This document shows, one piece after another, positions 10,951-22,337 of a stretch of 64,000 nt of DNA. Under the pieces are notes generated by a model that did not search any database, was not told the origin of the DNA, and worked only from the letters and a program-made list of their open reading frames with translations. Origin of the DNA: Lasiosphaeria ovina. Its lineage: Eukaryota; Ascomycota; Sordariomycetes; Sordariales; Lasiosphaeriaceae. Each line of letters begins with the position of its first letter. Position 1 is the first letter of the stretch. The stretch is from the NCBI GenBank assembly GCA_033439765.1, contig JAULSN010000001.1, positions 1,550,001 to 1,614,000 on the forward strand, given 5' to 3'. The translations under genes and the position numbers were made by a program.

Positions 10951-11280
10951 GGGGCCGGGTAACAAGGGGGCTGTTTACACCCTTACCCAATATAATCTAG
11001 TGTACTTTTTTTCCTTTTTTTCTTGGCCTGCCCACTTCATATAGGGTGGGCCGGATCAGGGGGCCGGCATCGCTCTTTCCTTCTTTTCTAGCCACTCCTT
11101 AGAAATCACATCTTTTTACCATGAATTGAGATCCCCGGACCAGTGCACGCAGTAGTGCCTTTTTCTTTGTTGTTTTGACTACCTGGCTATGGAATCCTGT
11201 ACCCGTACTCTGTAAGGCTCGCCTGCGGCTCGCCTTGGTGTTGTTTTTGGGTTCGTTGTGTTGTGGTGCCTTTTCACCGC
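10951..11280 (+). repeat. R1 repeat, copy A
   Basis: About 330 bases that begin GGGGCCGGGTAACAAGGGGG and end GTGCCTTTTCACCGC. The same sequence, diverged but alignable along its length, occurs inverted at 21553-21896, and with a different middle at 31005-31402. The four bases on each side of this copy are TTCA, suggesting a target-site duplication. No coding capacity or clear terminal inverted repeat was seen. Confidence 0.7.
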
Positions 11281-13121
11281 TTCAGCAACTGCGATTTAAC
11301 TTATAATGAAAGATAAAAAGCCCTTCAAGCGAGTGGATTCCCTAGGCTACATTATTGTTTCGATCTCGACATAGTTAGAATAATGCCCGAGGAGGGAGTA
11401 TTGAAGAAAACGGTACGGAATGGTTGTCTAGTCTAAAACTGCAGGCCGAAGGCCCCCAGCTACGAAGCCCTGATGGGTTCTCAGTATTGACATCCGAACC
11501 GCGTTACTATTGTTTCTTTTTGTCATACAACGTGTATGTCCCTCAGGGTCAGGCCAGGCAATCCATAATATTAACAATGCAATCAATCATCAACTATTCT
11601 CCACCTACTGCGGAACACAATAGAATAGCGCAAATCGGTGGAGTTGATTCCTTTTTGTGGGCTGAGCTCCTGAGACTCACGCCACGTCAACACCGACATT
11701 CGTATCATCTTCTTATTTTCTTACCTTTCTCTTAGATTTTTGTTGTGAAACGAGGCATTTGGTCAATCGATATATGGCACTATTAAAGCAGGGACAAATA
11801 AGATATTGATTTTATTTATTCTCGATCTGAGGAGATTCTGAGTAGACAGGCCTTTACAGCTCGCCTACTGTCTGCTCCAGCTTCAACGTCAACTTGAGAA
11901 AAGCTCATGTGCGCCATCAATACCAAGCAGATTATACGCACTAACTAGGTGTGTGGATTGCCAGTTAGCTATGCAGGGCCAGGGATCCCTTTGCTACTAG
12001 CATTTACACTGCGTCATTGACGAGGCCTAGATGTTTGACGATCAATTATCCGACGGAGGTGCACAGTGGGCTCACGGTCGGGAAGATGCAACGCCACAAG
12101 ATGGAGATGCGATTAACGGGAGAATACTCAATTCTTTGGCAACAAGTTGGTCATATAGATTGAAATAGTTTCATGATGGCCGGTGGTGGGTGGAAACCTT
12201 TGCTTTTAATCTTTCTGTAATCTGTAATCACTTCTTTTCATTTTCTCTTCTCCCTCCCTCTTTCCTACTTCTCTCCTTCGTTTCTGTAATTCGAATCCAA
12301 AAATATTCGCCGGATTGATAACCAAGCCGTAGCTCTCGAGCCGTGCCGACCGAGCCGGGGAAAGCGCCTAAGTAGATTGCGTGCAAGGTCGAATATGGAA
12401 GCGCTGGACTGTCGCATATCAAAGATGGCCCAGCTTGATTAAGGTCGCTCGGAGTGGAGGGAGGTCCCTGTGCGTGTGCCTGATTCCCCCACCACAGTAC
12501 CGGAGTCCGGTCGCTGGGAAATATTCCGCTCTTGATTGGGGCGGGTTATTACCGATAGTCTATAGGGCGTTGCCGTATATTGCCTCCCGGCACCGATAGA
12601 TTGGCTAGTTGCGCGGCCCTAGGCGAGGTGGCCGTCTCTTTTATGCTACATCCTCTTTCACCACCTCTCTCTATCTTTCTGTCTTTCACACCCGACCGAT
12701 GGTAATTGGTCGCCGCGCCCCTGCTTGGCACTTCGGGTTCTTGGGGGGTGGGTGGGCAACTTATCCATACAGCCGGGAAGGGGGAAAGCCCGCATTGGCG
12801 CACCGGATTTTGTCCAGAATATGGATCTTGGTCTTTTTTCGGGACCGTAGCTGTGCCCCTGGCGCGAGCAAAACGGCGACCCTCGGACCCCCAAGCATTG
12901 GCGATCGCCAAGGATAATATACTTTTAATGACGATGGTGTCCCGGTTGTGTCCCCCCCTAGCCGACCTATCTTGACGCTAGACGCCCTTTCATATAATTA
13001 TAGGGTGGGCGCCAGAGAAGGGGCAGATAAAGATGTGGGCATCTCTCCGCTTTCCAGTTTAATCAGTGCAATCCATTGATCACCCATTGAGAGCGTGTCA
13101 AGACTACAGAGGAAAAAAAAC
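11281..13121. other. intergenic, nothing confident
   Basis: About 1.8 kb without a supported gene. There is a CT-rich tract at 12233-12290. The short frames here on both strands have no family resemblance or splice support. The last ~100 bases are the promoter of the SOD gene. Confidence 0.35.
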
Positions 13122-13980
13122 ATGCAGCTTCTCTCCCTCGTCAGCCTTCTCGGCGCCGCTGCCCTCGGTGCGTGCCAGACCAGCGGCGCCAACGGGACCG
13201 CCGTCACGGGCAAGCTGGGCGACGCGAGGCAGGTCAGGAACAACCCCGTCATCGGCGAGGTGTGGGTGGCCACTTTCAACTCGAGCACAGTCAAGGGCAC
13301 CGTCACAGCCATCGCCAACACGGTCGGCGTCAACTACACCATTGACGTGACAGGCTTGCCCGCGGACAAGGGGCCTTACAGTGCGTTCTTTGCCTTTCTG
13401 ACTCAATACGGAAGAAGCAATTGGATCATGCCAAAACAAAACAGAGCCACCCACAACGTACTGACCCTTGAAAAACAGAGTACCACGTGCACCTGAAAGC
13501 CGTGCCAGCTGACGGCAACTGCGCCGACACGGGCGGCCACCTCGACTCGTACGTGCGTGGCGACTCGCCGCCCTGCGACGCCTCGGCCCCGCAGACGTGC
13601 GAGGTTGGCGATCTGTCGGGCAAGTACGGAACCGTGGCCGGCCCGACGGTGCTCAAGAGGTGAGTTTGCGCGTTGCGTCTCCCGTCCCCTGGTCTCGTCT
13701 CGAGGAGTGTAGCGGCATGCTGCAAGTGAAGAGATGAAGGGAAACAAAAATTGAAAGAAAGAAAGAAAGAAAGAAAGAGAGAGCGAGTGTCTGTGAGACA
13801 TACTACTCAAAGCTTGTGCTGACACGCAGCCATCAAAGCTTCAACGACCCGTACACGGCGCTCAACATCATCATGCTGGGCTACATTGGCGACCGGGGAA
13901 TTGTGTTCCATGACGCCAGCTCGGCACGTATCGCCTGCGCGACCCTGGTCAAGTCGCCAAACCAGCCCAAGCCCCAGTGA
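13122..13980 (+). CDS. secreted Cu-only superoxide dismutase-like protein
   Basis: Three exons, 13122-13380, 13479-13659 and 13830-13980, give 196 residues. Residues 1-18 form a signal peptide ending near Gly-Ala-Cys. The core is the extracellular fungal copper-only SOD family (as in the Candida SOD4/5/6 group): Cu ligands can be assigned to His89 and His91 (YHVH), His107 (GGHLD) and His174 (VFHD), with paired Cys (NC...CDA...CEVGDLSG). The zinc-site residues of ordinary Cu/Zn SOD are absent. It would convert superoxide to peroxide at the cell surface, for example against host or competitor oxidative bursts. No GPI-type hydrophobic tail is visible; the protein ends soon after the last strand. 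Intron 2 holds a GAAA microsatellite. Confidence 0.88.
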
Positions 13981-16707
13981 GATGGACGACTCAAGGGGAA
14001 ATACTGTGACCTGATTAGTTTCTGGGACTGGATGTTTGACAAGGAGAGAAACCAAAAAGGGATTCAAGTTGTAATTAGACTTACAGAACACGCGTATTAT
14101 GAAAAAGAAAAGAATGCCTTGATCCAGAATAAAGAGACAACTTCCTCTCTCTATGAGATTCACTTGCTGCCTGGGAGCTTGACTTGCCCGTTCGACCACC
14201 AACGTCCCGGCGTCGTGGGGCGTGACTTGACAGGATTCCCTTAGCGTAAGCAGCGTCGGCCGCGGCGGCAACCTCCCGTTCCTGCCAACTGCTTGTTGTC
14301 GTACCAATCCGGAGTTAGTTAGACACTCGGCCCACACACACATAATTGGCGACGCGAGAGAGAAGCAGATTTATCAGCCCCGGCCGTCCTCCGAAAACCG
14401 AGACTCCTCGTGGGATAACGGAGCCGTCGGCCACTGCTCCCACGCGGCCTCCGCGCCGCTCCCAGCGTCCCTTGCGGCTTCTCTTCTCTTTGAGGTTTAT
14501 TTATAACCCGAATCTCCGAGCCGGGCTAAATCGATAAGTTGGTATTCGAATCTTGGCGTGCGCGCTGCTCGAGGAAAGCCGGATCTCCGACCCGGGCCGG
14601 GCGCGTTGTTCTGTCGCCACGCGGGACTTGCAGCTAATCAATTAGCTGGTCGTCGATACGACCGACAAATACGATGCTCGCAGGCTTGCCGTCAAACAAC
14701 TCTTCGTGCAGCATATTCTATGGGCACCAAAAAGCAGGTCTAGCTGGACATGGATGGCCGTGTCTGTCTCTCCGTGCCAGAGAGCATGGCCTGCAATCTT
14801 GAGAATCTTGTTGAAGCTAACCAACCGCTGGTGTAGTGGTTAGGCGGCGATCCGGAGCGGAGCCCGCAGGCTCAAAAATGCCATCCTTGGCACCCGATTA
14901 CCGAGACTAGCATTGGACGGGAATCGTGTGCTGGGCAGTCAGCTCAGGGGGCGCGAGTTCTTACTTATCCCGTTGGAGAATTCGAATTCCCAGCCTCGGT
15001 CCGCGAGACCCCTTCTCTGTCTTTACGCGTACGAGTGGCCACAGACGACGCGCTCCCACTAATTAAGGTAGTCTCGCGCTGGCGTTTGGTTTGATGTTCC
15101 CGTCGGTCTTCAGATTCTCGGCTGTGCTCACAATCTTTGCGTGAGGTTTTGGGCTTGTCCAAGACAAATTGAGGTTCAACTTTCGACAGACTGCATGGGG
15201 TAATACCGTGCACGTCCCAGAGAGGCTAGAGAAGGAATTTCCACGGAACTCCGGGGGCCAGACTGGGAAAGGTGATGTCGGCAAGTTTTGTCAGGCATGT
15301 TGGCGGCTTAAGCGTCTGTTTCACTGAGGCCGTTAAACGCCCCTAACTCTAACTGAAGGGGGCCTTGGAGGAAGTGACGGGGCCCAATGGCACGTTGGCC
15401 GCGCCGCTGTTAATTACCTTCTCGACACCTGCGGGTGTATTTGCTGTGGGACAGCCAGTGTAGTGAGTCGGCGTAATTAATAATTAGAACTGCCCTGCGC
15501 TTTTTGATTCGTGGGCGACCCGAAACCTTCTTTGGCAGCTTGGTGGACTCAAGACAACCTTGTTTGATGTCGCGAACAAGGCATCGTCTGGTCTGGTCAA
15601 CCGTCAGGAAGAATTCAATTCTCACTCAAACGATTGCCCTCATTCGTCCGTGAACTAAATTACTACCTAGATCACCGCCCAAACTGGCAAACGGTCCCCC
15701 AGCAAATGACAGCTGTCAAATGCAGCCAGGCCTGTCTCGGTCGCACCTACCACCCCACTTCGTCATGGTGGCTGATGTGAAGGGATTCAGACTGCCCACG
15801 ACGCTGCACGTACTGTACCTGCAGCAGGCGCAACGGCCACAGCCCTTGCCCTGCATGCCAGTGGTGGTCCCTGCATGAGACGGTCATTGGATTGTTCGGC
15901 TGCGTGGCATTCAAGCTGTCTTTGCCCCCCTTGGCGGCAACCGTGCCCGTTCGGCAATAGGTGCCACATGAAATTTAGGGCCCCTAGGGTTCGTGGGAGG
16001 ACGGTGTTGACCCTTGCCCCAACGGTGCACGACGAGAAAAAAAGAGCATTTTCGCCGTGCCTGGCCTTGGAAGGAGGCTGAGGGCGAGTTCATCTATGGC
16101 ATGGGGCGCACTGCGGCCCCTGGACGATTGTTTTAGCGTCCTGCTCGATTTACATACGCCGCGGCTAGCGTGCAAGTTGGGACGTTGGTCCGCGTCCGCA
16201 TACAGTCATGTTTGGACATGGCTAAGCCCTATAAGGCGGGCCCGTAGTTAGTCCCCTGTTTTGTTTAATTTCTTGCGCTAGTCAGTCAAGGGGCTCTGCG
16301 GCTCAGCTACATGGTGGCTGCGGTGGCGCAGAGCAAGCTATATATATTGGCCTACGGCCGCCTGCTCAGGGCAACAAAGATCTACACACAACGAATCCAT
16401 CACTTGAACCACCAGCTTACAGCGCGCAGCGCGCCCTGTTGATTCCAGTAACGGTACCCTGGTGATTCCAACAGAAGGATTCTGTCTGGCCTCCACAATG
16501 ATTATTTTATCTGTGGTTGGTTCTGTTGCTATTCTGAGATGGACTCGAAAGTCGAAACAGATCCAGCGAAACGTATAAAGGGTGGCTCAAGTTTGTTCTT
16601 GCGACACTTGAACTTGCTTCAAGCCCAAGCCATCTACGACATCTCCAATCACGCTAATAATATCCACCATCCAGTCAAAAAGACAACCTCTGACGGGAAG
16701 CAACAAG
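13981..16707. other. 2.7 kb gap, one tRNA-like relic
   Basis: No gene could be supported. A TATATATA motif at 16339-16346 and an AG-poor leader precede the next gene and probably form its promoter. A tRNA A-box-like stretch at 14824-14895 is listed separately. The rest shows no repeat to other parts of the window that I could find. Confidence 0.3.
14824..14895 (+). other. tRNA-like (pol III box) relic
   Basis: TGGTGTAGTGGTTAG (14829-14843) is a strong tRNA A box of the Asp/Glu type, but the D stem does not close and the B-box position reads GGCTCAAAAATGCC, a degenerate form. It is more likely a decayed tRNA or tRNA-derived SINE than a gene. Confidence 0.25.
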
Positions 16708-17555
16708 ATGAAGTGTCCCGGTAAGTCGCCACCGCCACTCTTCCCCTCGTCGGGTCTTATTCTCCAAATTAACGCACCACCGTTCCCAGTGTTTGCTCAA
16801 CACGCCCTGGTCTTGACGGCCTTCGGCCTCGGGGCCGTCGCGTTGCCCTCGGCTAAGCAGCCGGAGACGTTCGATGTCCAACCCATCCTGCGCCGCGGCC
16901 ACATCGCCACGCCCGAGCACCTGCGCATCGTCGAGATCGTCAGGTACAGCGAGGCCACGCAGAGCACGCCCCTGAAGTGGCAGGAGGCCGGCGATGGACG
17001 TCTCCTCACACTCCCCACGGACTAATGGGATCAACCCTCCAACGCTCTCTACTCTCTCTTGGCGGCCCGGCGGGCCCCTCCGTCTGCGGCTTCGGGATCC
17101 GGCTCGACAGCACTCAGCCGGCGCGCCCCGACGCGCGGGACCGTCGTGGGCGGGGTGGAGTCGCATCCGGCGCAGTTCTACTGCTGGAACGCGGCATCGT
17201 GGGCTTACGACTCGGTCGTGAGCATGTACGCGCCGGCGGCGTGCGGGCAGTTCACGTACGACATCGGCACCCGCATCACGTAGGTCTAGCTCGGCGGCAA
17301 GAAACTTGCAGAGAACGGAACAAGCCCGGCGACCACATCCACACGGCCTACAGGCTCATCATGAACGTCGCCAACAGCCTCGATCGCTACGGCTGCGAGC
17401 GCGTCATGACGGAGTTGATCACTGGCTTCTGCCAGGGCACATTTGTCGACTTCCAGGGAGGCCACTTGAACGTCTTCAATCCCCAAGAGGGCGTGGAAAG
17501 TGACAAGCTGTACAGTATCCAGGCGGATCCCAACTCGGACATCACCTGGGCATAA
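16708..17555 (+). pseudogene. secreted protein gene with in-frame stop, unknown family
   Basis: Modelled exons are 16708-16720, 16790-17279 and 17354-17555; the second intron (GTAGGT..CTACAG, 74 nt) neatly joins GTRIT to LIMNVANSLDRYGCERVMTE. The first exon plus the second encode a signal peptide (MKCPVFAQHALVLTAFGLG...). Exon 2 contains one in-frame TAA at 17023-17025, after which the same frame continues in protein-like sequence (WDQPSNALYSLLA ... QFYCWNAASWAYDSVVS). Without the stop the product would be about 233 residues with several Cys. I do not recognise the family. No intron that removes the stop fits the branch-point and acceptor spacing. It is probably a recently disabled secreted-protein gene, or a truncated one of about 82 residues. 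Confidence 0.55.
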
Positions 17556-18569
17556 GACTGTCCATGTCGGGGAGGTGTCTTGGTAGGAGGGCCCAGGCTC
17601 CGGGAGGAGGGCTTAGAGGGGTTGTTGGCGTGTGATTTAAGGATGTTTTTCGATTCCGATCGTGTATAAAAGATAATAGATAGTGCTAATAGTTAGCCCC
17701 CACCAGCTCTGCTCGACCCTGTTACTTTCCCGGTAGGGAGGTGTGGATTAATTAAGTGCCCAAGTGTATACCTGAAACTGCGCTCTGACACAAGAGGAAA
17801 CATGTGCTTGGGTAATTGTCTGTTCATCTGGCTTGATATCCTCTCACATTGGCCTGTGTCTCAAGACGTGGACTCTGACTAGACCTTGGCTAGGGATCAA
17901 GTCGGCGCCTGAAGGAACACTACACCTACACCACGCAACCACACAACCACACCCACGTACCTGAGGAACAGCAAAAGAGAAAGAACAGAAAACATACAAC
18001 ACCAGGGATTCGCTGGTCGTCACCGACCCAACTACTAGTCTGGCGGTTAATGATCTTATATATAGGAACTAAAGTTTCACCATGTAGTATAGCCAAGATA
18101 AGTCTATGTAAAGCTATAAATTTCTTTCAAAAGGTATCTCAGAACGTTCGAGGCTATTAGTTCCTAAATACGGCGGCTTTCTATTATTAAGATTAGTTGT
18201 GAAGTAATTTCAAGCCTATCGGGTTCTTTAGTTTACTAATGTCATAACGAACGAGTACATGCGGCATATTTGGTCGTATATTTATCATTAATTATATTTG
18301 TCTTGCACCGTGTGAACTAGGTTTAAACAACCTGGGCTACCTGAGTTAAACCCCGTTACATCAGTGTTAGTATCATAGATGGGAAGAAGGTCAAGATTGG
18401 GCAGATTAAGTAATAATTACCTTAGGTGAGAAGCGTACGACTTCACTAGGTATTTGTTTACCCCCCCCCCTTCTCCACTCTTGATATGGACATTGTAGTC
18501 CTGACACATCCTCCACCGAGAAGCTACGGAGACCAGGAGGAGAGGAAATCGAATAACCAAGACAGTTAA
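17556..18569. other. AT-rich intergenic stretch
   Basis: No gene supported. 18040-18440 is AT-rich with many stop codons in all frames and may be repeat-derived; a run of ten C lies near 18461-18470. Confidence 0.35.
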
Positions 18570-21053
18570 TTAGTTACAAAGGTCAATCGGCTTATAAGAG
18601 GACTTCGGTTCTAGGATGGCCCGGACTTCATCGAGCGCCGCCAGGATATAAGGTCGACGCCCGTTATTGTTAGTTCTGAGCGGATCCGCGCCTTCCTTGA
18701 GCAACCACTTCACGATTCTCAGCTCTCCCATGCGTGCTGCGAGGTGCAATGCGGTATTACCCTCGGCGTCCTGGGCATCGATTTCAGCGCCGCGGCGCAA
18801 TAGTAGCTTGATGTTGGCCAGCGATACGTCCGGGTCATAGATAGAGTAATCGAGCAGATCATAGGAGTAGAGAACGTGGTGAAGCGGTGTCATGCCGGCG
18901 TCATCTCGGTCGTTGACGCTGAAGCCCCATTCGATAAGAGCATTGAGACAATCGCCGGAATCAGGAGAGGACGAGCTAGTAGTGCAATCCAGCGCGGTCC
19001 GAGATTGCACGTCGCGGCTGTCTAAGGAGGCCTTCTTTGCTACAAGCTAATTTTATTACTGCAGCATTCCCAGACCACGCTGCAGATGTCAGAGGAGAAT
19101 CAGTTTCGAACGCATCTTCGCTTGGAAGGGGTTCTGTGACATCTGCTCCCGCTTCAAGAAGAGTTCTAACGATGTCTTCATTCCCCATCCTACACGCTGT
19201 GAGCAAGGTCGAATGGCCGTTCGTGTCTCTGTAGTTGCAGTTGGCTCCATGAGCTATCAATGCCTTCACGGAATCTAGGTTACCGCGCAAGATGGCAATC
19301 ATTAAGTAGCTACAGCCGTCGTCGTCGGTCCATTCGTTGACATCAAAGCCATCTTGTTGGCATATCTTCTCCACGAGATTGCCAAGATTGGTCTCCACTG
19401 CAAGTTGTAAGAGTGTGTAGTCTTGCGGCTTCGACGTGTATGGAACAAAGTGACCAATGAGTTGGCACCACCGTTCAATTGCGCTCGATGCCGGACCAAG
19501 AAGCGATAAAATATCATCTGTCTGGGTACATCCTAGCTTCTCTGCCATTTCACTGTGCTTGAACCAGTTCTCCACGGCATATTTGAGAAGGGGAAACTCA
19601 TGGGAAATGGTCGGGTCGTTACCCATGAGACTCGCAGTGTTCAGACGACGCGAGCCGTCGTTGGTTTCGCGGAGACAGATGTACCGGAGGCAGCTCTTTG
19701 AGAGTGTGACGTTTCCGATAACCATGAGCTGTTCGGGAGTTGGCAAATTCAGGCCGGGGTCCTTGCTCTGCGCTGTCAAGAAGTCTTTGATAGACTGATG
19801 GATGAAACGAACCACGCCGTTGCTTCTGGACCCAACTCCTAGATGCATCGTTGTGTTTGGCGGCCAAGGGTCGGTGTTGGCTGCGATTTCTAAAAGTCCC
19901 CCGCATCTACTTCGTGTCCTGAGAGCTATCACCTCGTCGTCTTTGGAAACCTTGGTGGAGGCTTCGAGTTCTGCGTGAGTCGAAAACGTCTCATCACCGC
20001 TGAGCGCCATGGCCAATCGAAATTCGCGGAGAGTCAGGGGCCGTACTGCTGTGAAGACAATGGCAAGCATCTTGTGGCACTCCTTCATGCACTTGGCTTC
20101 GACTTGGCCAAGAAGCATCGAAAAGACGCCACTGAGTTGGCTTGGAATTTCATTGATGGCATCCTGCAGTTCCTCGACCGTGGCACCGTCTTCAATTGCT
20201 GCCACGACGCCCTGTAAAGCCAGCCTGGCCCGCAAGAAGACACCATCGGCCTTTTGGATTAGCGCCTGTTTGATATGTATCATCATTGCCCCGGGGTCGG
20301 AAGGTACGACTGCAAGCTCCCACTGGGCATTGATGAAGCTGGAGATGTCGGATTCGTTCTTGTCTTGAAGCTTGAAACCGCCAGCCATGGTGGCCACCAG
20401 TCCATCCTGAAGGTCGCGACAAGAGAAGAAGATCCGAAGGTTTCCTTCATCGCCGACGTCCTGTAGTTTCTTCAGGAAGTTGAAGAGAAATATTTCTCCA
20501 AACTCGACATCGCATTCGTCGAGGGCATCGACAAAGAGTTGAATCGAAATGAATCTTGAACCACGACCAAAGACTTCCTGTACAGCGCGCTTGAGATGTG
20601 GTGTTGTCCATCGGCAGTGAGGTGAAGAGAATTGCACTTTTGATATCTCAGCACACTCGATGCAACGGCAGGATTTTCCAACCACACTCCAATCCTCGAT
20701 TATGAACTCTAAAAGCTCTGGTGCTTGCCGCAGATCTTGTTCAAGAACGGAGCGAAAGAACCCTTCAAACGAGTACTCATCACGTCCTCCGCGATTGTTG
20801 AACGAGTGGTATATGACCACCTGACCCTGGGTGCTTTTCTGTTCTCTTGTCGCCGCTTCGTTGACGAGGATCGATTTTCCAGAGCCAGGCTTTCCCCTAA
20901 CACAGAACCACCACCCCCGTCTCGTTGCCAATTCGAGTACTCGCTAGAGGGATCCCACAGCCACCTCAAGGTAGACTCATGGGGCTCTTTCGTGGCATGG
21001 AAGGAACCAACAGATTTGGAAGTTGTGAGGCTGTTGATGACGGCTTCAGACAT
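18570..21053 (-). pseudogene. NACHT-ankyrin NLR (STAND) gene with two frameshifts
   Basis: Leftward gene. The first ~45 codons (from 21053) carry the pre-NACHT linker (ESTLRWLWDPSSEYSNW). The frame then shifts at about 20935 into a 650-codon frame with the P loop GKPGSGKS, Walker B LFVDALDECD, a winged-helix-like middle and ankyrin-type repeats (for example VKALIAHGANCNYRDTNGHS, VRTLLEAGADV). A second one-base shift at about 19030 moves to the last frame, with two to three more ankyrin repeats (IKLLLRRGAEIDAQDAEGN, IVKWLLKEGADPLR) and a stop at 18570. Neither site offers an intron. No effector domain is found before the linker, so the amino terminus may be missing or on an unseen exon. NLRs of this type act in non-self recognition. 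Confidence 0.75.
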
Positions 21054-22337
21054 TTTAGTGTCTAGAGGCGACGTGAAAAGGGATTGAGCACCAACCTTGT
21101 CTCATGCGGTTTTAGGCCGCTTTATTTGGAAATCAGGTGAGCTGGCATGTCAGTCACTGATGCATGTTCATGAGCCCAACTCCGACGAAAATTAGAACCA
21201 CGCACCAGTATTCTGAGCGTTGTCAATGTCTTCTAGAAAGAAATCGACCTTTCTTTGCAAAGTCTGGTATAGAAGCCGAGTGCGCCATCACTGGGACCTT
21301 CGAATCGAACAAGATCCCTGTGATCCCGCGGCACCCCAGCGTTTTCGGCCGTTCCTGTATCAAACACAGCGGGGGATTTGTCCACAACCTAATCGGTGTT
21401 TTTAATCGATCAGAATCTGGAACATTGTATTGATCAATGGAGTTCACGTTTCTTATCACTGCTGGTGCCTCAGCTGGTCAGCGGCGGTGTTTGCATACTA
21501 TGCAGTATTTTCATTTTGCACAGCCCGTTCAGGGCTGTTATGAGATAATGATGCGGTGAAATGGCACCACAACACAACAAAAACAACGGCAAAAAGTAGG
21601 GCGAGCCTTAGAGGGCGCAAGTGTAAGGTTCCCTCACAAGAAGGCCAAAACAATAAGAATAATGCACTACTGCGTGCGCTAGTCTAGGGATCTCAACTCA
21701 TAGTAAAAAGACGTGATTTTCTCAGGACTGTTTCCAAAAAAAAGAAGGTCAGGAGCTATTCCGGCCTCTGTTTAGAGGGAGGGCGGCGGTCCACCTTATA
21801 CGAGGTGGGTAAGCCAAGGAAAGGGAAGAAAAAAAGAAAATTACACTAGATTATATTAGGCAAGGGTGTAAACAACCCCCCTTGTTGCCCAGCCCTTGAG
21901 CCTATGGCTGTGCCATGCCACTGCGCCAAAGCTGACAAAACAGATACCTGTTAGCCAGTACTCTGGATAACAGTAGCCAAGTGGTCGCAACCCCCACAAC
22001 AGAGCCCCTGAGCCCCTGATCAATAATCACTTCTCTGTGATATTGAACAATGCACTGCAGCAATGTACTAACATTTGCCAAGCAAGAGCCCCTGCGCCTC
22101 CTTGTTCTGCGCCTACCACTACACCCTCGGACTCCCCAGTTCGCCCATTTTGGAACAAGGCTCCAGGCAGCCATGCATTCAAAACAGCATCTCCCAGGCT
22201 CCCTCAAAGCAGCCCTCATCTGAGTGCCTCCCACTTTTGAAACTCTTATCGTTAGAAACCAGGGCCCACCGCCCGAGTACAGTTTGAACAAGGACTTGAT
22301 AGCGTCGACAGAGCTTGGTCGAACACATATTGCAACC
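21054..22337. other. intergenic, contains R1 copy B
   Basis: Apart from the repeat at 21553-21896 nothing could be supported. In-frame sequence upstream of the NLR start runs back only about 16 codons before a stop, so any effector exon would have to be separated by an intron; none was recognised. Confidence 0.35.
21553..21896 (-). repeat. R1 repeat, copy B (inverted relative to A)
   Basis: Reverse complement of this 344-base stretch aligns with 10951-11280 along most of its length, including both ends (AGGGCTGGGCAACAAGGGGG and GTGCCATTTCACCGC). Flanks read TGA on both sides on the plus strand, matching the 3-4 base duplication idea. Confidence 0.7.

Noticed and set aside
12549..12975. Overlapping frames on both strands near 12.5-13 kb
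   Set aside because: No family, no splice signals and no start context.
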